Notes: generated by a model from the sequence alone, not told the origin. Numbered from the stretch's first letter, positions 48,363-59,788 are shown. The stretch is 64,000 nt of DNA from Marinobacter sp. F3R08 (GCF_018860425.1 NZ_JAHKPI010000025.1:124001-188000); one strand, 5' to 3'. Numbers and translations: made by a program.

Positions 48363-49181
48363 GTGTTTCGCTTATTCTGGGCCGATGAGGGCGGGCTCCC
48401 GGGTGATGACCGGGGGTTGGCCTATGGTGACGGGTTGTTTGAAACGATCCGCATGGCTGATCAGAAAGGAGTCCTGCTTTCCCGACACCTGGAGCGCATG
48501 GTTCGTGATGCCGGTCGATTGGACATCGGGGTTTCGCGCGGGGATCTCGCGAATGTTTGTATTGAAGCGGCGCAGCGCTTTGCCGGTCAATTCAATGGAG
48601 GCGGTTGGATTCTAAAACTGACTCTGACCAGGGGGAGTGGTGGCCGGGGTTACCGGCCCTCTCCCGGAATGGAGCCAAACCTGCTGGTGTCGGCTTCCCC
48701 CTTGCCTCCGATGCCGGATGTTGACGGAGAGGTAATTGATTTTTCGAAAGTTCCTCTGACTGTTAACCCTTTTTTGGCAGGTATCAAATCTCTGAACCGG
48801 ATTGAGCAGGTATTGGCCGCTACTGAGCTCGGAGCGTCCCTTTTTGAGGTCATCATGGCTGATCGTGAGGGCAACCTGGTGGAAGGTACCCGTACCAATA
48901 TACTGCTTCGGAAGACTGATGGTTGGGTCACGCCGCCAGCGTCCAGCCTTGCGGTTGCCGGCGTTCTCAGGCAATGGTTGCTTGAACGGCTAAGGCAGCG
49001 CGGGGAAAAGGTGACGGAGCGACCGGTGGCCGTAGACGATGTCCTGGGTCCGGATTGCCATGGATTGTTTCTTCTGAATAGCGTTCTTGGAATTGTTCCT
49101 GTTCGCACAATCGCCGGTCATGATTTGCCTGTCGATAGCGGACTTGCGACAATCTTCAATCCTCTCGAAACACTGGAATAA
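48363..49181 (+). CDS. pabC: Aminodeoxychorismate lyase
   Basis: PLP enzyme that releases p-aminobenzoate and pyruvate from aminodeoxychorismate in folate synthesis. It is 272 residues, fold-type IV. The start FADEGGLPGDDRGLAYGDGLFET-like pattern, the PLP lysine Lys142 (GIKSLNRIEQV), EGTRTNILL and LLNSVLGIVPV support the call. The start is GTG at 48363. The fabF-pabC-mltG-tmk order is standard in gammaproteobacteria. Confidence 0.92.
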   Translation: MFRLFWADEGGLPGDDRGLAYGDGLFETIRMADQKGVLLSRHLERMVRDAGRLDIGVSRGDLANVCIEAAQRFAGQFNGGGWILKLTLTRGSGGRGYRPSPGMEPNLLVSASPLPPMPDVDGEVIDFSKVPLTVNPFLAGIKSLNRIEQVLAATELGASLFEVIMADREGNLVEGTRTNILLRKTDGWVTPPASSLAVAGVLRQWLLERLRQRGEKVTERPVAVDDVLGPDCHGLFLLNSVLGIVPVRTIAGHDLPVDSGLATIFNPLETLE

Positions 49182-49186
49182 ATCGT

Positions 49187-50868
<1,682 letters not shown>

Positions 50869-50966
50869 AGGGGGGCGTTCGTCCTGGTGTTCTGTCCCAT
50901 TCGTGCACTTTCTGTAATGTTCTGCTTTAATTGAGGCACATTCTCAGTTAAACGCTGGCGATCTCA

Positions 50967-51746
50967 ATGGTTAACGCGAAACTTCTCAAGCTTCCCATGG
51001 CCGCGCACCAGCACCGGCATGAACATCATCAGATCGTTATTGGCGTGCGGGGTGAGGCTGATTTGAGCATTGATGGGGCAGGGGCTCATCTGGATACCTG
51101 GAAAGCCTGCCTGGTGCCGACAGATGCCCGACACGATTATTGTGGTAATGACAAAAATCATGTTCTGGTCATCAATCTTGATCCGCTGACTCCCGCCATC
51201 AACACCCCGGCTCACGCTGATTATGAGCGCATGATGCGGGTTTTCGAGAAGCCCCGAACCTTGCAGATGGACAGTCGTTTGCATGGTCTTGTCCAGTTCG
51301 CCGCTGGTGAATTCGACCGGGCGCCCGAGCATATCACTCTGCGTCGCCACTTGGCGTCGAGCATTCTGTACTGCATGGCTGACCGGATCACGGATGGCCA
51401 GTCCGTTACCTCACACAGGAATTCGATCAGTCCCGATACGGTTCGTCATTATATTCTCAGAAACCTCCACCGGAAGATTACCGTTGAAGATATGGCGGGA
51501 GAGGCTTGCCTCAGTGTCAGCCGTTTTCATGAGGTGTTCAGGGAAGTGGCAGGTATAACGCCGCACCAGTTCCTGTTACAGACACGTCTTGATCAGGCCA
51601 CCCATCTCCTCGCAACAACGACTCTTACAGTATCTGAAATCAGCTACCGAACCGGTTTCTCGTCTCAAAGTGCCCTGACAAATGCCTTCAGGAAATACAA
51701 AGGGACAACACCATCAAGATTGCAAATCGGTGACCGTGTCGCCTGA
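50967..51746 (+). CDS. AraC family regulator, possibly PruR-like
   Basis: A 259-residue transcription factor. An N-terminal cupin-like sensing domain (HQHRHEHHQIVIGVRGEADLSI) is followed by a C-terminal AraC DNA-binding domain with two helix-turn-helix units (ITVEDMAGEACLSVSRFHEVFREV and LTVSEISYRTGFSSQSALTNAFRKYKG). It lies next to putP on the same strand. In Pseudomonas the AraC-type PruR activates putA and putP in response to proline, so a similar role is inferred. A direct repeat fit for such a protein lies between the two genes. Confidence 0.85.
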   Translation: MVNAKLLKLPMAAHQHRHEHHQIVIGVRGEADLSIDGAGAHLDTWKACLVPTDARHDYCGNDKNHVLVINLDPLTPAINTPAHADYERMMRVFEKPRTLQMDSRLHGLVQFAAGEFDRAPEHITLRRHLASSILYCMADRITDGQSVTSHRNSISPDTVRHYILRNLHRKITVEDMAGEACLSVSRFHEVFREVAGITPHQFLLQTRLDQATHLLATTTLTVSEISYRTGFSSQSALTNAFRKYKGTTPSRLQIGDRVA

Positions 51747-51770
51747 TTTGACCTGCTAGTTCCGCAGTCC

Positions 51771-51827
51771 CGTAGGATTGTGCAAAAGAATCGTAGGATT
51801 TCGTAAGCCTATGGTCAGTACTAATAC
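51771..51827 (+). promoter_or_regulatory. putP promoter with 21-bp-spaced direct repeats
   Basis: CGTAGGATT occurs at 51771-51779 and again at 51792-51800, exactly 21 bases apart, two turns of the helix. That is the usual layout of an AraC-family operator. A TAATAC at 51822-51827 is a plausible -10 box; the matching -35 position (51799-51804) is poor and abuts the second repeat, as in activator-dependent promoters. The leader to putP would be about 215 bases; within 51841-52047 I see no gene. Confidence 0.6.
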
Positions 51828-52047
51828 TAAGTTATAGCGACTTGAGACGGCGCTCACTCACGCGTGGGGGCGAGAGATGCATTTGTTTGTTGCGAACTCA
51901 GGTTCAGGGAGTCATTACAAGGAAGATTAGTGCTCCAATTGAGAGGGAATTCAGGAATAAAAAACGAGTAGTACCGCAAGTTGGCATTTGGTCAGCTGTG
52001 CGCTTTGAGAGCGGATCAATTCCGACTCATTAAACCGGAGGAGCCCT

Positions 52048-53538
52048 ATGGCTATTGGTGTTTGGATCAGTCTATTTGCATATTTTGCGCTCATGATCGC
52101 CATTGGCGTTTATGCCATGCGCAGAGCTACCTCTTCATCCGAGGATTACATGTTGGGTGGGAGAGCCCTCAGTCCAAAGGTCGCAGCGCTTTCAGCTGGC
52201 GCGTCTGACATGAGTGGTTGGTTGCTTCTGGGGCTTCCGGGGGCGCTGTTTGCTTCTGGCTTGGGGTCGGCCTGGATTGGTATTGGCCTGCTCGTTGGGG
52301 CGTTCTTTAACTGGACGCTGGTTGCGCCACGCCTGCGTGAACAGACTGTTCACTACGGCAACGCGATTACAATACCGTCTTTCCTGGCAAACCGGTTCCC
52401 GACCCAGGCGCTGTCCCTGCGCACTGTCTCGGCGATCGTTATCGTCATTTTTTTCGCGGTGTATACCGCATCGGGCCTGGTTGCCGGTGGCAAACTGTTT
52501 GAAAGCGCATTTTCCGGAATCTTCAACTTCGGGGGCTTGAGTGACTACGCCGTAGGCATTGTGATTACGCTGGGCGTGGTTCTGGCTTACACCGTTGTTG
52601 GCGGGTTCCTTGCGGTGAGCATGACCGACTTTGTTCAGGGCTGCATTATGATGCTGGCGCTGGTTATCATGCCAGCGGTTGTGCTCTTTGGTGAAGGCGG
52701 TGGCGGTTTTGCCCAGGCATCACAAACTCTGAATGACGTTGATCCCACCCTGCTGTCCTGGACGGAAGGGCTGACCTTTATTGGTTGGTTGTCTGCGGTT
52801 ACCTGGGGGCTCGGTTATTTTGGTCAGCCACACATTATTGTGCGCTTTATGGCAATCCGCACGCTGAAGGATGTGCCTGTTGCCAGAAATATTGGTATGA
52901 GCTGGATGCTGATTTCCCTGATCGGCGCTATCTCTCTGGGTGTGTTTGGTCGCGCCTACGCCATCCGAAATGGAATGGATGTCCAGGATCCTGAAACCAT
53001 TTTCATCATCCTGTCGGATCTCCTGTTCCACCCTCTGATTACCGGTTTCCTTTATGCGGCGTTGCTGGCTGCGGTGATGAGTACCATTTCCAGTCAGCTT
53101 CTGGTGTCTTCTTCATCGCTGACAGAAGATTTCTATCGTCTGTTCCTGCGTAAAGAGGCTGGCGACAAAGAATGTGTGAATGTCGGCAGGGTGTGTGTTG
53201 TGCTTGTCGGTCTGGTTGCTGCCGTTATTGCTTCCGATCCCGATTCTCAGGTTCTGGCGCTGGTGTCTAATGCCTGGGCAGGCTTTGGTGCTGCCTTTGG
53301 GCCACTGATTATCCTTTCGCTGATGTGGTCACGCACAAACGGTGCTGGCGCTATCGCTGGTATGGTAGTTGGTGCGGCGACCGTTATGATCTGGATTTCC
53401 CTGGGCTGGAACGGTTCATTTATGGGTGGCCCAGGTATCTACGAGATCATTCCAGGGTTCATTGCCTCTATGATAGCTATTCTGCTTGTGAGCAGCCTCA
53501 CTGCGGATGCAGGTGAGTATCAGCATATCGAGCGGTAA
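52048..53538 (+). CDS. putP: Sodium/proline symporter PutP
   Basis: Inner-membrane Na+-coupled proline importer of the sodium:solute symporter family. It is 496 residues with about 13 hydrophobic segments. Family segments include EDYMLGGRALSP, GASDMSGWLLLGLPG, YTVVGGFLAVSMTDFVQG and GYFGQPHIIVRFMA. It has GGAGGAG before the ATG. It would use the sodium gradient built by Na+-NQR. The catabolic gene putA is not in the window. Confidence 0.93.
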   Translation: MAIGVWISLFAYFALMIAIGVYAMRRATSSSEDYMLGGRALSPKVAALSAGASDMSGWLLLGLPGALFASGLGSAWIGIGLLVGAFFNWTLVAPRLREQTVHYGNAITIPSFLANRFPTQALSLRTVSAIVIVIFFAVYTASGLVAGGKLFESAFSGIFNFGGLSDYAVGIVITLGVVLAYTVVGGFLAVSMTDFVQGCIMMLALVIMPAVVLFGEGGGGFAQASQTLNDVDPTLLSWTEGLTFIGWLSAVTWGLGYFGQPHIIVRFMAIRTLKDVPVARNIGMSWMLISLIGAISLGVFGRAYAIRNGMDVQDPETIFIILSDLLFHPLITGFLYAALLAAVMSTISSQLLVSSSSLTEDFYRLFLRKEAGDKECVNVGRVCVVLVGLVAAVIASDPDSQVLALVSNAWAGFGAAFGPLIILSLMWSRTNGAGAIAGMVVGAATVMIWISLGWNGSFMGGPGIYEIIPGFIASMIAILLVSSLTADAGEYQHIER

Positions 53539-53569
53539 AGAGAAACCCGCAAAGCGCGTTTCAAATATT

Positions 53570-53600
53570 AAAAAAGGACTCCTTCGGGAGTCCTTTTTTT
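53570..53600 (+). terminator. Terminator of putP
   Basis: GGACTCC, a TTCG tetraloop, GGAGTCC and seven T, preceded by A residues. Confidence 0.95.
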
Positions 53601-53668
53601 GGTCATAATGACGTTGATTCTGTCGCCGCTTTCACGACGACTTTGCCATTCGCCACGGAGTTCAATGA

Positions 53669-54415
53669 GTGACTGTCCTGGAAGTTCTTGCTCTTCTTTC
53701 GATCGGCGGTATCGCCGGATTTATTAACGTACTCTCAGCTGGCGGCTCAATGCTGACTCTGCCGTTGTTGATGTTTCTGGGTTTGCCGCCACAGGTCGCT
53801 AACGGTACCAATCGGGTAGCCATAACGCTGCAGAGTATGATGGCCGTGAGTAGCTTCTACAGGATGGGGCATGGCAACCTTGTTGTTACGTTGCATCTGG
53901 CGGTACCGGCGGTTCTGGGCTCACTGGTGGGTGCCTGGATTGCTACCTGGGTATCAGACGCAGTGTTCGAGTGGGTCCTGGTGCTTGCAATGATTGGTGC
54001 TTCTGTCTTTATGCTATTACCGCAACCCGCCTTGAATACTCGTCCGTTAACCCCTGAACGTCTGGGTGTGGCCATATACCTGGCAATGTTTGTCGTTGGT
54101 ATGTATGGCGGATTCATTCAGGTAGGAGTTGGAGTGCTGTTTATTGTCGTGCTCTACCACGTGCTCAAGATCGACCTGCGCCAGGTAAACGTACTCAAGG
54201 TGTCTATTGTATTGCCTTTTACGTTTGCGGCTCTTGTTGTGTTCGCCCTCAATGATCAGGTTCGCTGGGGTGTGGGGCTGACGCTCGCGCTGGGTAATGT
54301 CACCGGTGCTTACATTGCCACGAGGGTTAATATGAGCGAACGAGGAGCGCAATGGATCAAGGTTCTTACCCTGATCATGGTGGGAGCGATTCTTCTGAGG
54401 CTGATTCTGTACTGA
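53669..54415 (+). CDS. TSUP family transporter (TauE/SafE)
   Basis: Inner-membrane protein of 248 residues with about eight helices. Its segments GIAGFINVLSAGGSMLTLP, NGTNRVAITLQS and VGMYGGFIQVGVGVLF are the two repeated TSUP motifs. Members move sulphite, sulpho-organic anions or related small anions; the substrate here is unknown. The start is GTG at 53669 with GGAG 8 bases upstream; an ATG 4 bases before is in another frame. Confidence 0.87.
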   Translation: MTVLEVLALLSIGGIAGFINVLSAGGSMLTLPLLMFLGLPPQVANGTNRVAITLQSMMAVSSFYRMGHGNLVVTLHLAVPAVLGSLVGAWIATWVSDAVFEWVLVLAMIGASVFMLLPQPALNTRPLTPERLGVAIYLAMFVVGMYGGFIQVGVGVLFIVVLYHVLKIDLRQVNVLKVSIVLPFTFAALVVFALNDQVRWGVGLTLALGNVTGAYIATRVNMSERGAQWIKVLTLIMVGAILLRLILY

Positions 54416-54476
54416 AATCCGAATTGAGGTTGGACAGGCCAGACCTGGTGCAGCAGGTTTAACGTTTCTGTCTCAC

Positions 54477-54508
54477 AAAAAAACGCCAGCCCGAGGGCTG
54501 GCGTTTTT
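54477..54508. terminator. Bidirectional terminator between the TSUP gene and acnB
   Basis: AAACGCCAGCC (54481-54491) pairs with GGCTGGCGTTT (54496-54506); there is an A run on one side and a T run on the other. It can end both convergent transcripts. Confidence 0.93.
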
Positions 54509-54536
54509 CGTGGAGCTTACCGTAAAGGCTTGATGC

Positions 54537-57131
54537 TTAGGCGATGTTCGCTTCAGCGGCCTTTGTGGTGTAGTTCTCCATCTGGTCGAAGTTGAGATAC
54601 TTGTAGATCTCTTTCGACATGCTGTTCAGGTCCTTGGCATACTCCATGTACTCCTGCGGGGAGGGGAGTTTGCCCAGAACCGCACCAACCGCTGCCAGTT
54701 CCGCGGAGGTCAGGTACACGTTGGCACCATCACCGAGGCGGTTCGGGAAGTTACGGGTGGAGGTGGACAGCACGGTGGACTTGGCCGCAACACGGGCCTG
54801 GTTACCCATGCACAGGGAGCAGCCCGGCATCTCGGTGCGAACACCGGCGGTGCCGTAGGTGTTGAAGTAGCCTTCTTCCATCAGCTGCGCCTGATCCATC
54901 TTGGTGGGAGGCGACATCCACAGGCGGGTCTTCAGCGGCTCTTTGTTTTGCTCAAGCAGCTTGCCGGCGGCACGGAAGTGACCGATGTTGGTCATGCAGG
55001 AACCGATGAACACTTCGTCGACCTTGTCGCCAGCCACTTCAGACAGGAACTTGGCGTCGTCCGGATCGTTCGGGCAGCATACGATCGGCTCTTTGATATC
55101 GGCCAGATCGATTTCGATGACGTGGGCGTACTCGGCATCTTTATCGGCACGCATCAGCTTCGGATCTGCAATCCACTCTTCCATTTGCTGGGCACGACGC
55201 TCCAGGGTACGCGGATCGCCGTAACCCTCGGCAATCATCCAGCGCAGCATGGTGATGTTAGAGCGCAGGTACTCGGCAACGGAGTCTTCCGAAAGGTTGA
55301 TGGTACAACCTGCGGCGGAGCGCTCAGCGGATGCGTCAGACAGCTCGAACGCCTGCTCAACGGTCAGGTGCTCAAGGCCCTCGATTTCCAGGATGCGGCC
55401 AGAGAATTCGTTGATCTTGCCCTTCTTCTCAACGGTCAGCATGCCCTGCTTGATGCCGTACAGCGGGATGGCGTGTACCAGGTCACGTAGGGTGATGCCC
55501 GGCTGCATTTCGCCTTTGAAGCGAACCAGAACGGATTCCGGCATGTCCAGCGGCATAACGCCGGTGGCGGCTGCGAAGGCTACCAGACCAGAACCGGCCG
55601 GGAAGGAAATGCCCATCGGGAAACGGGTGTGGGAGTCACCACCGGTGCCCACGGTGTCTGGCAGCAGCATGCGGTTCAGCCAGGAGTGGATAATGCCGTC
55701 ACCTGGACGCAGGGCAACACCGCCACGGGTCTGGATGAAGTCCGGCATGGTGTGCTGCATTTCCACGTCTACCGGCTTAGGGTAGGCCGCGGTGTGACAG
55801 AAAGACTGCATAACCAGGTCGGCCTGGAAGCCCAGGCACGCGAGATCTTTCAGTTCGTCACGGGTCATCGGACCGGTGGTGTCCTGGGAACCCACGGTGG
55901 TCATGTGTGGCTCACAGTAGGTGCCAGGGCGAACGCCTTTGCCCTCTTCCAGGCCACAGGCCTTACCGACCATCTTCTGGCCCAGGGTGAAGCCCTTGGT
56001 ACCGGCTTCAGGGTCTGTCGGCAGACGGAAGATGTCAGTGGCTCCCAGGCCGAGTGCGGCACGGGCTTTGGCGGTCAGGCCGCGACCAATGATCAGCGGA
56101 ATTCGACCGCCGGCCTGAACTTCGTCGAGGATTACGTCGGACTTGAAGCCGAACTCGGAGATGGTTTCTCCCGCTTCGTTCAGGATCTTGCCGTCGTAGG
56201 GGCGGATCTCGATCACGTCGCCCATGTTCATGTCGTCAACAGGAGCTTCGAATACCAGGGCGCCAGCATCTTCCATGGTGTTGAAGAAGATCGGGGCTAC
56301 CTTGTTACCGATACAGACACCACCGGCACGCTTGTTGGGAACGCCGGGGATGTCATCACCGAAGAACCACAAAACGGAGTTGGTGGCCGACTTACGGGAA
56401 GAGCCGGTACCTACAACATCACCAACAAAGGCAACAGGCAGGCCCTTGGATTTAATTTCGTCAATCTGGCTCATCGGACCAGTAACGCCGGGCTCTTCCG
56501 GTTTCAGGCCATCACGCTCCATTTTGTAGGCAGCGCGGGCGTGCAGGGGAATATCCGGGCGGGACCAGGCATCGGGAGCCGGTGACAGGTCGTCGGTGTT
56601 GGTTTCGCCGGTAACCTTGAACACCACCATCTTGGTGCTTTCAGGAACCTTCTTCTTGTTGGTGAACCATTCGGCATTGGCCCAGGATTCAACCACTGCT
56701 TTGGCGACGGCGTTGCCGGCGTCCATCTTTTCCTTCACGTCATTGAAGGCATCAAACATGAGCAGGGTGCGCTTGAGCTGCTCGCCAGCCAGTTCGGCCA
56801 GTTCGGAATCGTCCAGAAGATCAACCAGGGTCGCGATGTTGTAGCCGCCCTGCATCATGCCCAGCAGCTGAACCGCTTTCTGCTTGTTCAGCAGGGGAGA
56901 GGACGCTTCGCCTTTGACAATGGCGGTCAGGAAGGCGGCCTTCACGTAGGCGGCCTCATCCACGCCTGGCGGAATGCGGTTTTCCAGGAGATACACCAGG
57001 GTTTCTTCCTCACCGGCCGGCGGGTTTTTCAGCAGCTCAACCAGAGCAGCAGCCTGTTCGGCGTTCAGGGGCTTGGGAGGAATACCCAGGGCTTCACGTT
57101 CAGCAACGTGTTCACGATAGGCTTCTAACAC
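54537..57131 (-). CDS. acnB: Aconitate hydratase B
   Basis: The main TCA-cycle aconitase, citrate to isocitrate, with a [4Fe-4S] cluster. It is 864 residues, one shorter than E. coli AcnB. It has the N-terminal HEAT-like domain 5 arrangement of AcnB ([17 protein letters not shown]) and the cluster cysteines in [12 protein letters not shown] and [14 protein letters not shown]. The GTG at 57131 gives [11 protein letters not shown], the family start, with GAGGG 8 bases upstream; an ATG five codons earlier and one at 57233 are open but less likely. The leader contains a long hairpin. Confidence 0.96.
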   Translation of the reverse strand: MLEAYREHVAEREALGIPPKPLNAEQAAALVELLKNPPAGEEETLVYLLENRIPPGVDEAAYVKAAFLTAIVKGEASSPLLNKQKAVQLLGMMQGGYNIATLVDLLDDSELAELAGEQLKRTLLMFDAFNDVKEKMDAGNAVAKAVVESWANAEWFTNKKKVPESTKMVVFKVTGETNTDDLSPAPDAWSRPDIPLHARAAYKMERDGLKPEEPGVTGPMSQIDEIKSKGLPVAFVGDVVGTGSSRKSATNSVLWFFGDDIPGVPNKRAGGVCIGNKVAPIFFNTMEDAGALVFEAPVDDMNMGDVIEIRPYDGKILNEAGETISEFGFKSDVILDEVQAGGRIPLIIGRGLTAKARAALGLGATDIFRLPTDPEAGTKGFTLGQKMVGKACGLEEGKGVRPGTYCEPHMTTVGSQDTTGPMTRDELKDLACLGFQADLVMQSFCHTAAYPKPVDVEMQHTMPDFIQTRGGVALRPGDGIIHSWLNRMLLPDTVGTGGDSHTRFPMGISFPAGSGLVAFAAATGVMPLDMPESVLVRFKGEMQPGITLRDLVHAIPLYGIKQGMLTVEKKGKINEFSGRILEIEGLEHLTVEQAFELSDASAERSAAGCTINLSEDSVAEYLRSNITMLRWMIAEGYGDPRTLERRAQQMEEWIADPKLMRADKDAEYAHVIEIDLADIKEPIVCCPNDPDDAKFLSEVAGDKVDEVFIGSCMTNIGHFRAAGKLLEQNKEPLKTRLWMSPPTKMDQAQLMEEGYFNTYGTAGVRTEMPGCSLCMGNQARVAAKSTVLSTSTRNFPNRLGDGANVYLTSAELAAVGAVLGKLPSPQEYMEYAKDLNSMSKEIYKYLNFDQMENYTTKAAEANIA

Positions 57132-57210
57132 GATATGGACCCTCATCAGTTGGAATGTCCCGCGCCGTTGGCTATATGCCTGGCGGGAGTTTTTTGGCGG
57201 AAAGGCCACA

Positions 57211-57270
57211 GGAGCCTCTGAATAATGCCTCAAATCACCGATGGGGTTTCAGGATTTATTCAGAGACTCC
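57211..57270 (-). promoter_or_regulatory. Long hairpin in the acnB leader
   Basis: CTCTGAATAA (57216-57225) and TTATTCAGAG (57256-57265) are perfect inverted copies; with the outer GGAG/CTCC and one mismatch the stem reaches 14 pairs around a 30-base loop. It lies 80-140 bases before the acnB start, within the transcribed leader if the predicted promoter is right. Confidence 0.6.
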
Positions 57271-57285
57271 TTAATCTGGCGCTGT

Positions 57286-57314
57286 ATTCTATAGGAAACC
57301 CCTTATAAAGTTAA
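57286..57314 (-). promoter_or_regulatory. Predicted acnB promoter
   Basis: On the minus strand: TTAACT (57309-57314), 17-base spacer, TAGAAT (57286-57291). Four of six matches in -35 and five of six in -10. The transcript would start near 57279. Confidence 0.5.
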
Positions 57315-57349
57315 GTTGGACAGAGGTCGGAGAGATCTGTTAAGTGCGT

Positions 57350-57355
57350 TATAAT
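57350..57355 (+). promoter_or_regulatory. Predicted -10 box of miaE
   Basis: Consensus TATAAT 33 bases before the miaE ATG. No good -35 box is present at 16-18 bases, so the promoter may need an activator or be weak. Confidence 0.45.
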
Positions 57356-57387
57356 CGCCGGCCGCAAATTAACGACCGAATTCTCCT

Positions 57388-57996
57388 ATGAATGACGCCC
57401 TGAAAGAGATTCACGACTTCCTGCCATGCCCGACTCCGAAACAATGGATCGACAACGCCCTGGCGAATCAGGATCTGATGCTGATTGATCACGCCCATTG
57501 CGAGAAAAAAGCAGCATCCACGGCACTGAGCCTGATGTATCGATATGTCGATAACACCAGGTTGTTGAACAAGATGTCCAGGCTGGCCCGGGAAGAGCTG
57601 AGGCATTTCGAGCAGGTTCTTGCGATCATGAAGAAGCGGGGGGTGGACTACTGTCACCTTACGCCAGCCCGCTATGCGGCCGGTTTGAGACAGCAGGTCC
57701 GTGCAGATGATCCGGGGCGCCTGGTGGATGTGCTTATCGTGGGTGCGATTATCGAAGCGCGGTCATGTGAGAGATTCGCCGCTCTTGCGCCGTGCCTGGA
57801 TGACAGCCTGGCAGATTTCTACAGCAGCCTGCTCAAGTCTGAAGCCCGGCACTATAAGGATTATCTGACACTGGCTGAGCAGGCTGCCGGGAACTCAATA
57901 GAGACACGGGTTTCAGAATTCCTGGCGATCGAGAAAGAACTGATCGAGGCGCCGGATACGGAGTTCCGGTTTCACAGTGGGCCGGTGTCATCGTAA
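57388..57996 (+). CDS. miaE: tRNA 2-methylthio-N6-isopentenyladenosine-37 hydroxylase
   Basis: A diiron monooxygenase that hydroxylates the isopentenyl group of ms2i6A37 in tRNA, using oxygen. It is 202 residues, a ferritin-like helical bundle. Iron ligands are visible: Glu39 (AHCEKKAAS), Glu70 and His73 (REELRHFEQV), then EARSCERF and SEARHYKDY. The 3' end overlaps the convergent regulator by 9 bases. Confidence 0.93.
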   Translation: MNDALKEIHDFLPCPTPKQWIDNALANQDLMLIDHAHCEKKAASTALSLMYRYVDNTRLLNKMSRLAREELRHFEQVLAIMKKRGVDYCHLTPARYAAGLRQQVRADDPGRLVDVLIVGAIIEARSCERFAALAPCLDDSLADFYSSLLKSEARHYKDYLTLAEQAAGNSIETRVSEFLAIEKELIEAPDTEFRFHSGPVSS

Positions 57997-58872
57997 CTGC
58001 CGGCACAGCTTCATCCAGGCATCAATACCTGCGCTGCGGTATTTTTGTTTGTGCAGGATGAAGTAGAACTGCCGGTCGAACTTGCGGTGCTCAGGCACGG
58101 CGAGAGGAACCAGACTGCCTCGCTTGAAGGCGTCTTCAAGAACGACCTCGGACAAACAGCCAATGCCCAGGTCAGCTTCTACCGCACGTTTTATGGCTTC
58201 CGTGTGCTCCAGCTCGAGAAGCACGTTCAGATCGGGTAATAGACCATGCATTCCCCGCTCAAAGCTCTGACGTGTCCCGGAACCTTGCTCACGCATGATC
58301 CAGGTGGCATTGCGCAGGTCCTCGTCAGACAGTGATTTCTGGCTGGCGAAGGGGTGGCTGGGGGAGCAGAATACGACCAGCTCATCGCCGCGCCAGGGCA
58401 ATACTTCCAGTTCAGACGCTTGCAGTTCCCCCTCTATGAGACCGATGTCGAGTTCGAAGTCCTTCACGCGTTTGGCAATGGTGCTGGTGTTGGCTACCTC
58501 CAGCGAAATTCTCGGGTGGGTAGGGGTATTCATGTATTGGGCCATGACCCCAACGGCCAGATAGTTCCCGATGGTGAGCGTGGCACCAACCTTCAGGGCA
58601 CCCACTTCGGTGTGTTTGCTGAGCGCCTGTTCCAGCTCATTGGCCTGGGCAAGGACAGCTTCCACTTTCGGCCGGTAGAGTCTCCCGAGTTCATTCAATT
58701 GAAGGCGCTTGCCAACACGGTCAAACAATTGGATGTCGAACTGGTTTTCAAGTTCTTTCAGGGCACTGCTGGCTGCGGACTGGGACATGGCAAGGGATTC
58801 GGCAGCGCGGGTGATGTTCTGGAAATGGGCGGCGGCCAGGAAGACTTCCAACTGACGGAAACTGTATTTCAT
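57988..58872 (-). CDS. finR: LysR family regulator, FinR-like
   Basis: A 294-residue LysR-type regulator: the N-terminal winged helix-turn-helix (FQNITRAAESLAMSQSAASSALKELE) then a periplasmic-binding-fold effector domain. It is divergent from fpr. In Pseudomonas the regulator in this position is FinR, which activates the ferredoxin-NADP+ reductase gene under superoxide or other redox stress. The name is assigned from context. Its start is ATG at 58872 (MKYSFRQLEVFLAA). Confidence 0.82.
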   Translation of the reverse strand: MKYSFRQLEVFLAAAHFQNITRAAESLAMSQSAASSALKELENQFDIQLFDRVGKRLQLNELGRLYRPKVEAVLAQANELEQALSKHTEVGALKVGATLTIGNYLAVGVMAQYMNTPTHPRISLEVANTSTIAKRVKDFELDIGLIEGELQASELEVLPWRGDELVVFCSPSHPFASQKSLSDEDLRNATWIMREQGSGTRQSFERGMHGLLPDLNVLLELEHTEAIKRAVEADLGIGCLSEVVLEDAFKRGSLVPLAVPEHRKFDRQFYFILHKQKYRSAGIDAWMKLCRQLR

Positions 58873-58904
58873 AGCTTTTTGCTCTAAATCGGCTCGGTCG
58901 AATA

Positions 58905-58954
58905 AGGTTATGAGAATATCCCATTTTCCCGATAGGTTAGTGTCAGGTTAGAAT
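58905..58954 (+). promoter_or_regulatory. AGGTTA repeats in the finR-fpr promoter region
   Basis: AGGTTA occurs at 58905, 58934 and 58945; the last two are the 7-mer AGGTTAG with an 11-base period, about one helical turn. A TAGAAT at 58949-58954 could be the fpr -10 box, with a poor -35 box, so activation is expected. The repeats are candidate regulator sites. Confidence 0.45.
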
Positions 58955-59017
58955 TACCGCAATTCAAAGTTAAACCATTCGCCGTAACACAGCGCATTAA
59001 ACGGCCAAGAGGATTTC

Positions 59018-59788
59018 ATGAGCAACCTGATCAAAGAAAAAGTCACCAGCGTTCATCACTGGAACGATACACTGTTCAGCTTCACAACAAGCCGGGACCC
59101 GGGATTCCGTTTCAAGAACGGTCACTTTGTAATGATCGGTCTGGAAACTGAGGGCAAGCCTCTGATGCGCGCGTACAGCATCGCCAGTGCCAATTACGAG
59201 GAAGAACTGGAGTTTTTCTCGATCAAGGTGCAGGACGGCCCGCTGACCTCACGTCTTCAGAAGATCCAGGTGGGTGACGAAATTCTGGTGAGCCGAAAGC
59301 CGACGGGTACGCTGATTCTCGATAACCTCCTGCCGGGTAAAAATCTCTGGCTGATCAGTACAGGTACCGGGCTTGCGCCTTTCATGAGCATCATCAAGGA
59401 TCCGGAAGTCTATGAGGCGTTTGACAAGGTGATCCTGACCCACGGTGTGCGCTATGTGTCAGAGCTGGCTTATCAAAAGGAAATTGAGGAGCTGCCCGAG
59501 AACGAGTTTTTCGGTGAAATGGTTGAAGGCAAACTGGTCTATTACCCGACTGTTACCCGAGAGGAGTTCCGGAACAAAGGGCGATTAACGGACGCCATGG
59601 AAACCGGAAAGATCACCCGTGATCTTGATCTTCCGGAGTTTGATCTTGAAAACGACCGGTTCATGATCTGCGGAAGTCCGAGCATGCTCAAGGACACCTG
59701 TGCCATTCTGAACAACATGGGCTTCAAAGAGGCTCGCGGTGGTGACATGGGGCACTATGTCATTGAGAGGGCTTTTGTGGAGAGCTAG
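59018..59788 (+). CDS. fpr: Ferredoxin-NADP+ reductase
   Basis: FAD enzyme that passes electrons between NADPH and ferredoxin or flavodoxin, with roles in iron-sulphur repair and oxidative stress. It is 256 residues. The FAD motif is RAYSIASANYEE and the pyridine-nucleotide motif is STGTGLAPFMSII; the C-terminal MICGSPSML is also typical. The bacterial subclass I form ends near ...HYVIERAFVES. AAGAGGA precedes the ATG. It is divergent from the FinR-like gene. Confidence 0.95.
   Translation: MSNLIKEKVTSVHHWNDTLFSFTTSRDPGFRFKNGHFVMIGLETEGKPLMRAYSIASANYEEELEFFSIKVQDGPLTSRLQKIQVGDEILVSRKPTGTLILDNLLPGKNLWLISTGTGLAPFMSIIKDPEVYEAFDKVILTHGVRYVSELAYQKEIEELPENEFFGEMVEGKLVYYPTVTREEFRNKGRLTDAMETGKITRDLDLPEFDLENDRFMICGSPSMLKDTCAILNNMGFKEARGGDMGHYVIERAFVES

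Noticed and set aside
51842..52033. A 63-codon open frame between the AraC gene and putP
   Set aside because: No ribosome site or recognisable pattern; it lies in the predicted putP leader. A leader peptide cannot be excluded.
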